9,069 nt of DNA, from NCBI GenBank assembly GCA_003506635.1, contig DNZB01000321.1, positions 1-9,069 of the forward strand, in the 5' to 3' direction. The notes under the pieces are model-generated. The model had not been told where the DNA came from and searched no databases. It was given only the letters and a program-made list of their open reading frames with translations. This DNA comes from Parvularcula sp. (GTDB taxonomy: Bacteria > Pseudomonadota > Alphaproteobacteria > Caulobacterales > Parvularculaceae). The position numbers and the translations under genes were made by a program. Shown one piece after another: positions 6,104 to 9,069 of the stretch. The stretch's first letter is position 1. Each line of letters opens with the position of its first letter.

Positions 6104-8184
6104 TCGCCTTTTCGCCGCTTCTGCCGACGCCGCTCGCCTTCGCGCTTGCGTTCTTGGGCGCGATCGCCGCGGCCGTCGCGATCTGGAAAAGGCCGGCGAG
6201 CGGCGCCTTGCGCGCGCTTGCGTTCGCCGCGCTTCTGGCGCTGATCGCCAATCCGCAAATCCGGCGCGCCGAACGAACGGCGCTCGCAGACATCGCCGTC
6301 ATCGTCACTGATGTCAGTGCAAGCCAGTCTCTCGACGGGCGCGATGAAGTCGCGGCGAACGCCGCCGCCGCGCTTGAAGCGCGGCTCGCAGACCTTGGCG
6401 GCGTCGAAGTCATTCGCGCGGAGGCAGGAGACGGCGAGGAGACCCGGCTTGGCGAGGCCTTGTCGCGCGCCGTGAGCGACAATCCGCGCGCGCGCCTTTC
6501 AGGCGCATTCGTCATCACCGATGGTCAGTCGACGGACAGGCCCGCGGTCGATCAACTGAAAGACGCCGCGCCGATCCACGTGCTGCTCACTGGCCGCAAG
6601 GACGAATCCGACCGCAAGATCACGCTCATCAAGGCGCCGCGTTACGGAATCGTCCGCGAAGGCGCCGATGTCAGTTTCAGGATCGACGATCTCGGCCCCG
6701 ACGGCGCCGCTCTGCCGGCGCGCGGCGATGCGGTCATCACGCTCCGCGTCGACGGCGAGGAAGTGCTGCGCCAGCCCGTCGCCGTCGGCGCCGAGGTCGG
6801 ATTCACCGCGCCGCTCGGCCGCCCCGGGCAGTCGATCATTGAGCTCGAGGTCGAAGGCGCGGCCGGCGAGCTTAGCGTGCGCAACAATATCGCCGTGCTG
6901 CCGATCACGGTCATTCGCGCCCGCCTACGCGTGCTTCTCATTTCCGGCGAACCGCATCCGGGCGAGCGCGCGTGGCGAAATCTGTTGAAGTCGGACCCCG
7001 CGATCGATCTTGTTCACTTCACCATCCTGCGCCCGATCGAGAAGGCGCAGAACGACAATGCGCTCGAAAGCGAGCTTGCGCTCATAGAATTCCCCCAGGA
7101 CGAGCTCTTTATCGAAAAGCTGACGGAATTCGATCTCGTCATCTTCGATCGTTTCGCCGATCGCGGCGTCCTTAATCCCTTTCACTTCGACAATCTCGCG
7201 CGTTACGTCGAAGGCGGCGGCGCCGTGCTCGTGGCGTCGGGTCCGGAGTTCGCGGGCCCCTACAGCATCGCCAACCAGAGGAATTTTTCGTTCGTCCTCC
7301 CGGCGGCGCCGCAAGGCGGCGCGGTCGAGACGCCGTTCCGCCCGCGCATCAGCGCCACGGGCGCGCGCCACCCTGTCACGGCGCGGTTGCCGGAGCGCGA
7401 CTTCTGGGGTCGCTGGATCCGCATCACGCCGGCCGCCGTGCGCTCCGGGGCGGTCTTGATGACAGACGGCGAGGACCGCCCGCTGCTCATTCTCGACCGC
7501 GTCGGCGAGGGCCGCGTCGGCCTAATCCAGTCGGACCATGTCTGGCTCTGGGCGCGCGGTTTTGACGGCGGCGGTCCGCATGCGGAGCTGTTGCGGCGGA
7601 TCGCCCACTGGCTGATGAAAGAACCGGATCTGGAAGAGGAAAGTCTCTTTCTGCATGAGGACAGCGGCGCCCTGGTCATCGAGCGGCGCACAATCGCCGA
7701 GACGGCCGCGCCGGTCCGTCTGGTCGCGCCAACCGGCGCGGAAAGCGACGTCGCTCTCAAGGAAGGCGCGCCAGGCGTCTTCACCGCGAGAATTCCCGGC
7801 GCGCCGCGAGGCCTCTATCGGGCGCGGAGCGATGGTCTATTTGCAATAGGCTCGGTGGGCCTTGCTGCGCCGCCGGAATTTGAGAATGTCGTCTCCGACC
7901 GGCGCCCGCTTCAGCCCGCCGCCGCGGCGTCGGGCGGCGGCGTCTTCGACCTGCGACGGGACGGCGCCGTCTCAATTCCGGACATCCGGCGCGTGCGTGC
8001 GCGCGACGCCGCGAAGGCGGGCGCCGGCTGGGCGGGCCTTGTCGACCGGCGCGCCTATGAAACGACGGCGATCTCGGAAAAACCGGCGGCAGCGCCTCTT
8101 CTCTGGCTAGCGACGATCGGCGCGCTGCTGCTCGGCGCGTGGCTCGTCGAAGGGCGCGCCGGGCGGTTTCGGCGGCGGGCTTAA
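6100..8184 (+). CDS. VWA and amidotransferase-like membrane protein of the MoxR operon
   Basis: A 694-residue inner-membrane protein. Membrane segments lie at about 8-28 and 36-51 around a short KRPASG loop, and a third at 664-682 is followed by the basic tail EGRAGRFRRRA, which should be cytosolic; the middle 600 residues are predicted periplasmic. A VWA domain begins after the second segment: VIVTDVSASQS carries an intact MIDAS (D71, S73, S75), with FVITDGQS (D141) as a later ligand. A beta-rich stretch (about 175-270) follows. A class I glutamine-amidotransferase-like fold starts at RLRVLLISGEPHPGERAW (275-292) and includes FDLVIFDRF and YVEGGGAVLVASGPEF. Its nucleophile cysteine is absent, as are all cysteines in the protein, so this domain is probably a binding scaffold. 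The ATG overlaps the preceding stop (ATGA), showing translational coupling. Similar proteins end MoxR-DUF58-DUF4159 operons in other alphaproteobacteria. The role is unknown; a periplasmic metal-dependent protein contact is the best inference. Confidence 0.87.
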   Translation: MIAFSPLLPTPLAFALAFLGAIAAAVAIWKRPASGALRALAFAALLALIANPQIRRAERTALADIAVIVTDVSASQSLDGRDEVAANAAAALEARLADLGGVEVIRAEAGDGEETRLGEALSRAVSDNPRARLSGAFVITDGQSTDRPAVDQLKDAAPIHVLLTGRKDESDRKITLIKAPRYGIVREGADVSFRIDDLGPDGAALPARGDAVITLRVDGEEVLRQPVAVGAEVGFTAPLGRPGQSIIELEVEGAAGELSVRNNIAVLPITVIRARLRVLLISGEPHPGERAWRNLLKSDPAIDLVHFTILRPIEKAQNDNALESELALIEFPQDELFIEKLTEFDLVIFDRFADRGVLNPFHFDNLARYVEGGGAVLVASGPEFAGPYSIANQRNFSFVLPAAPQGGAVETPFRPRISATGARHPVTARLPERDFWGRWIRITPAAVRSGAVLMTDGEDRPLLILDRVGEGRVGLIQSDHVWLWARGFDGGGPHAELLRRIAHWLMKEPDLEEESLFLHEDSGALVIERRTIAETAAPVRLVAPTGAESDVALKEGAPGVFTARIPGAPRGLYRARSDGLFAIGSVGLAAPPEFENVVSDRRPLQPAAAASGGGVFDLRRDGAVSIPDIRRVRARDAAKAGAGWAGLVDRRAYETTAISEKPAAAPLLWLATIGALLLGAWLVEGRAGRFRRRA

Positions 8185-8195
8185 CCCCCTCTCAA

Positions 8196-8210
8196 TTAAC
8201 GCGCCTTAAC
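8196..8210 (+). promoter_or_regulatory. CtrA-like TTAA repeat upstream of the flagellin-core-like gene
   Basis: TTAACGCGCCTTAAC gives two perfect TTAAC half-sites separated so that TTAA-N6-TTAAC results, one base shorter than the usual CtrA spacing of seven. A third TTAAC lies at 8181-8185, overlapping the upstream stop codon. The 10-mer TTAACGCGCC also occurs in the sppA promoter box at 1279-1288, and CCCCTC precedes it in both places. No convincing -10 could be found at the expected distance (about 8222-8232), so the site could act as an operator rather than an activator. Confidence 0.4.
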
Positions 8211-8257
8211 GTCCTCCTCAGTGCTTGTTGCGTGGGGAAGTGCGGGAGCGTTGCGTC

Positions 8258-8938
8258 GTGGCGTCCGAACCTGAAAAGCCGTCAGACGACGGGAAAAAAG
8301 AGAGATCGAGACGCCCAGGCCTTGCGGGCCTGTTCGGCTTTGCGAGCGCCGCAGCGGAAGAGGAAGCATTGCCGGCGATGGACCTCGCCGGCGGCCTTGA
8401 TCGCGCGCTGCGCCGCTCCGGCGCTCAGTCAAAGCCCGTCGAAACTCCGTCGCCGCAGGCCGACAACAACATTCGTGAGGCGCTCGTCGCCATTGAATCC
8501 GCGCTCTATTCGATCGACCGCGTGCGCGAGATCGTCGAGCAAGCCTATGAGGTCGCCCTCTCCGCGCACGAGGCCGAAGAGCCGGGCGCCCGGGCGCTGC
8601 TTGCGGAAAGTTTCGATGAACTTCGCGTCTCCATCAACACCGTGATCGAAACGGTCGATGGCCGCGCTGCAACCCTTATCGGCAAGAACGCCCGGCAGAT
8701 CGACGTCAAGCTCGGCGGCAAGGCGCATTATTCCGTGTCGCCCTTCCGCCTCGACGCCTCATCAAAGGGCCTCAACGTCACCCCGCCGCGCGACGCCTTC
8801 GCAACCTTTGAAGAAGTCAACGCCGCGCTTGACGAACTCGAAGCGGCGCTGAAGAAGGCCGATCGCGCCGCCAATGCCTATTGCCGCGACGCGCAGTTCC
8901 TGATCGCGCGGCTGTCGAGCGCCGCCGCCGCGGCCTGA
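8258..8938 (+). CDS. Unnamed soluble protein with flagellin-core-like helices
   Basis: Not a family I can name with certainty. From GTG at 8258 it has 226 residues. Residues 1-70 are polar, charged and probably disordered. Residues 71-134 form a long amphipathic helical region (SALYSIDRVREIVEQAYEVA, then SFDELRVSINTVIETVDG). Residues 135-174 are a short beta-type stretch (TLIGKNARQIDVKLGG up to LDASSKGLNV). Residues 183-222 are a second long helix (FEEVNAALDELEAALKKADRAA), followed by an Ala tail. This order echoes the D1 core of alphaproteobacterial flagellins, but the conserved flagellin N-terminal and C-terminal D0 helices are missing, so it cannot polymerise as a normal flagellin. Start choice: GGGAG at 8244-8248 lies nine bases before GTG 8258; upstream TTG 8225 and GTG 8240 are poorer. 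It begins 73 bases after the operon and may have its own promoter (TTAAC repeats at 8196-8210). There is no signal peptide or membrane segment. It is a real gene by codon bias; the flagellin link is inference. Confidence 0.75.
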   Translation: MASEPEKPSDDGKKERSRRPGLAGLFGFASAAAEEEALPAMDLAGGLDRALRRSGAQSKPVETPSPQADNNIREALVAIESALYSIDRVREIVEQAYEVALSAHEAEEPGARALLAESFDELRVSINTVIETVDGRAATLIGKNARQIDVKLGGKAHYSVSPFRLDASSKGLNVTPPRDAFATFEEVNAALDELEAALKKADRAANAYCRDAQFLIARLSSAAAAA

Positions 8939-8946
8939 GGGCCGCG
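8929..8946. repeat. Perfect 7-bp hairpin across the stop codon
   Basis: CGCGGCC (8929-8935) and GGCCGCG (8940-8946) are perfect inverted repeats around a four-base loop TGAG that contains the TGA stop of the preceding gene. All stem pairs are G-C. No T-run follows, so it is not a classical intrinsic terminator. It may protect the 3' end of the mRNA, or be a by-product of the GC-rich Ala codons. Confidence 0.4.
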
Positions 8947-9069
8947 CTCCCGCCGCCATATTCCGGCGACCACGCCCAGGACGTTGCCGCGCCACAATGA
9001 CGAAATTATTGCGATTGCATCCGTTTACGGACCGGGCGAGACAGTCCCCGGTTGTTCGGGGCAGGCGCG
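8947..9069. other. Unassigned right edge of the window
   Basis: No convincing gene is seen in these 123 bases. An AT-richer island (about 8996-9028) precedes a GC-rich tail with a 5-bp hairpin, CCCCG (9046-9050) with CGGGG (9057-9061), loop GTTGTT. Three readings stay open. The first is an ATG at 8997 opening a frame to the edge (24 codons, no ribosome site). The second is a minus-strand frame entering from the right edge and ending in TAA at 9008-9006, which would be the C-terminus of a convergent gene. The third is the 5' end of a structured RNA: the order ACCGGGCGA, GACAGTC, hairpin, CAGGCG loosely resembles the P1-P2-P3 start of bacterial RNase P RNA. The window ends before any decisive motif. 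Confidence 0.3.

Noticed and set aside
1501..8184. MoxR/VWA genes as an anti-phage or conflict system
   Set aside because: Known MoxR-VWA conflict systems carry effector or peptide-recognition modules beside them. Here there is no nuclease, protease effector, toxin or mobile-element context, and the gene order is that of a conserved envelope operon.
8185..8257. Intrinsic terminator after the four-gene operon
   Set aside because: No GC stem followed by a T-run on the plus strand; transcription may continue into the next gene.

Overview
The window is GC-rich, densely coded DNA that looks chromosomal and alphaproteobacterial. The evidence is the codon use (strong G/C third positions), a long-form SppA peptidase, the gene order MoxR ATPase - DUF58 - BatA-N/DUF4159 - VWA membrane protein, and CtrA-box-like TTAA sites in two intergenic regions. 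Those sites point towards lineages with a CtrA cell-cycle/flagellar regulator (Caulobacterales, Parvularculales, Rhizobiales or relatives). The exact genus cannot be read from the sequence. No insertion sequences, CRISPR arrays, tRNAs or phage genes were seen.

Layout. (1) Bases 1-1211, minus strand: the N-terminal two thirds of a signal peptide peptidase SppA (S49 family), running off the left edge, with both the catalytic lysine and serine in view. (2) Bases 1212-1500: a divergent intergenic region. It holds a CtrA-like box placed over the -35 of a candidate sppA promoter, a candidate sigma70 promoter facing the right-hand operon, and a GC-rich inverted repeat. (3) Bases 1501-8184, plus strand: four tightly packed genes (junctions of 0 bp, 13 bp and a 4-bp ATGA overlap) encoding a MoxR AAA+ ATPase, a cytosolic DUF58 protein with a VWA-type metal site, a 900-residue BatA-N/DUF4159 membrane protein, and a 694-residue membrane protein with a VWA domain and a glutamine-amidotransferase-like fold. 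(4) Bases 8185-8257: a short gap with three TTAAC half-sites. (5) Bases 8258-8938, plus strand: an unnamed soluble protein whose helical core reads like the D1 core of alphaproteobacterial flagellins but lacks the flagellin ends. (6) Bases 8939-9069: unassigned, with two hairpins and a weak resemblance to the 5' part of an RNase P RNA.

How the genes fit together. The four-gene operon is a MoxR/VWA module. A cytosolic hexameric ATPase and a cytosolic MIDAS-type partner are encoded with two large membrane proteins whose predicted bulk is periplasmic. Related alphaproteobacterial operons (for example RL3499-RL3502 of Rhizobium leguminosarum, from memory) have been tied to cell shape and envelope integrity, so envelope maintenance or assembly is the best inference, although the molecular client is unknown. 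The neighbouring SppA clears signal peptides and membrane-protein fragments, so the left 8 kb is envelope-related. The operon itself is a known but poorly understood type. The most unusual points are the flagellin-core-like protein behind a CtrA-like site, the signal-peptide-like segment buried inside the 900-residue protein, and the graded loss of metal-site residues across the three VWA-type domains.
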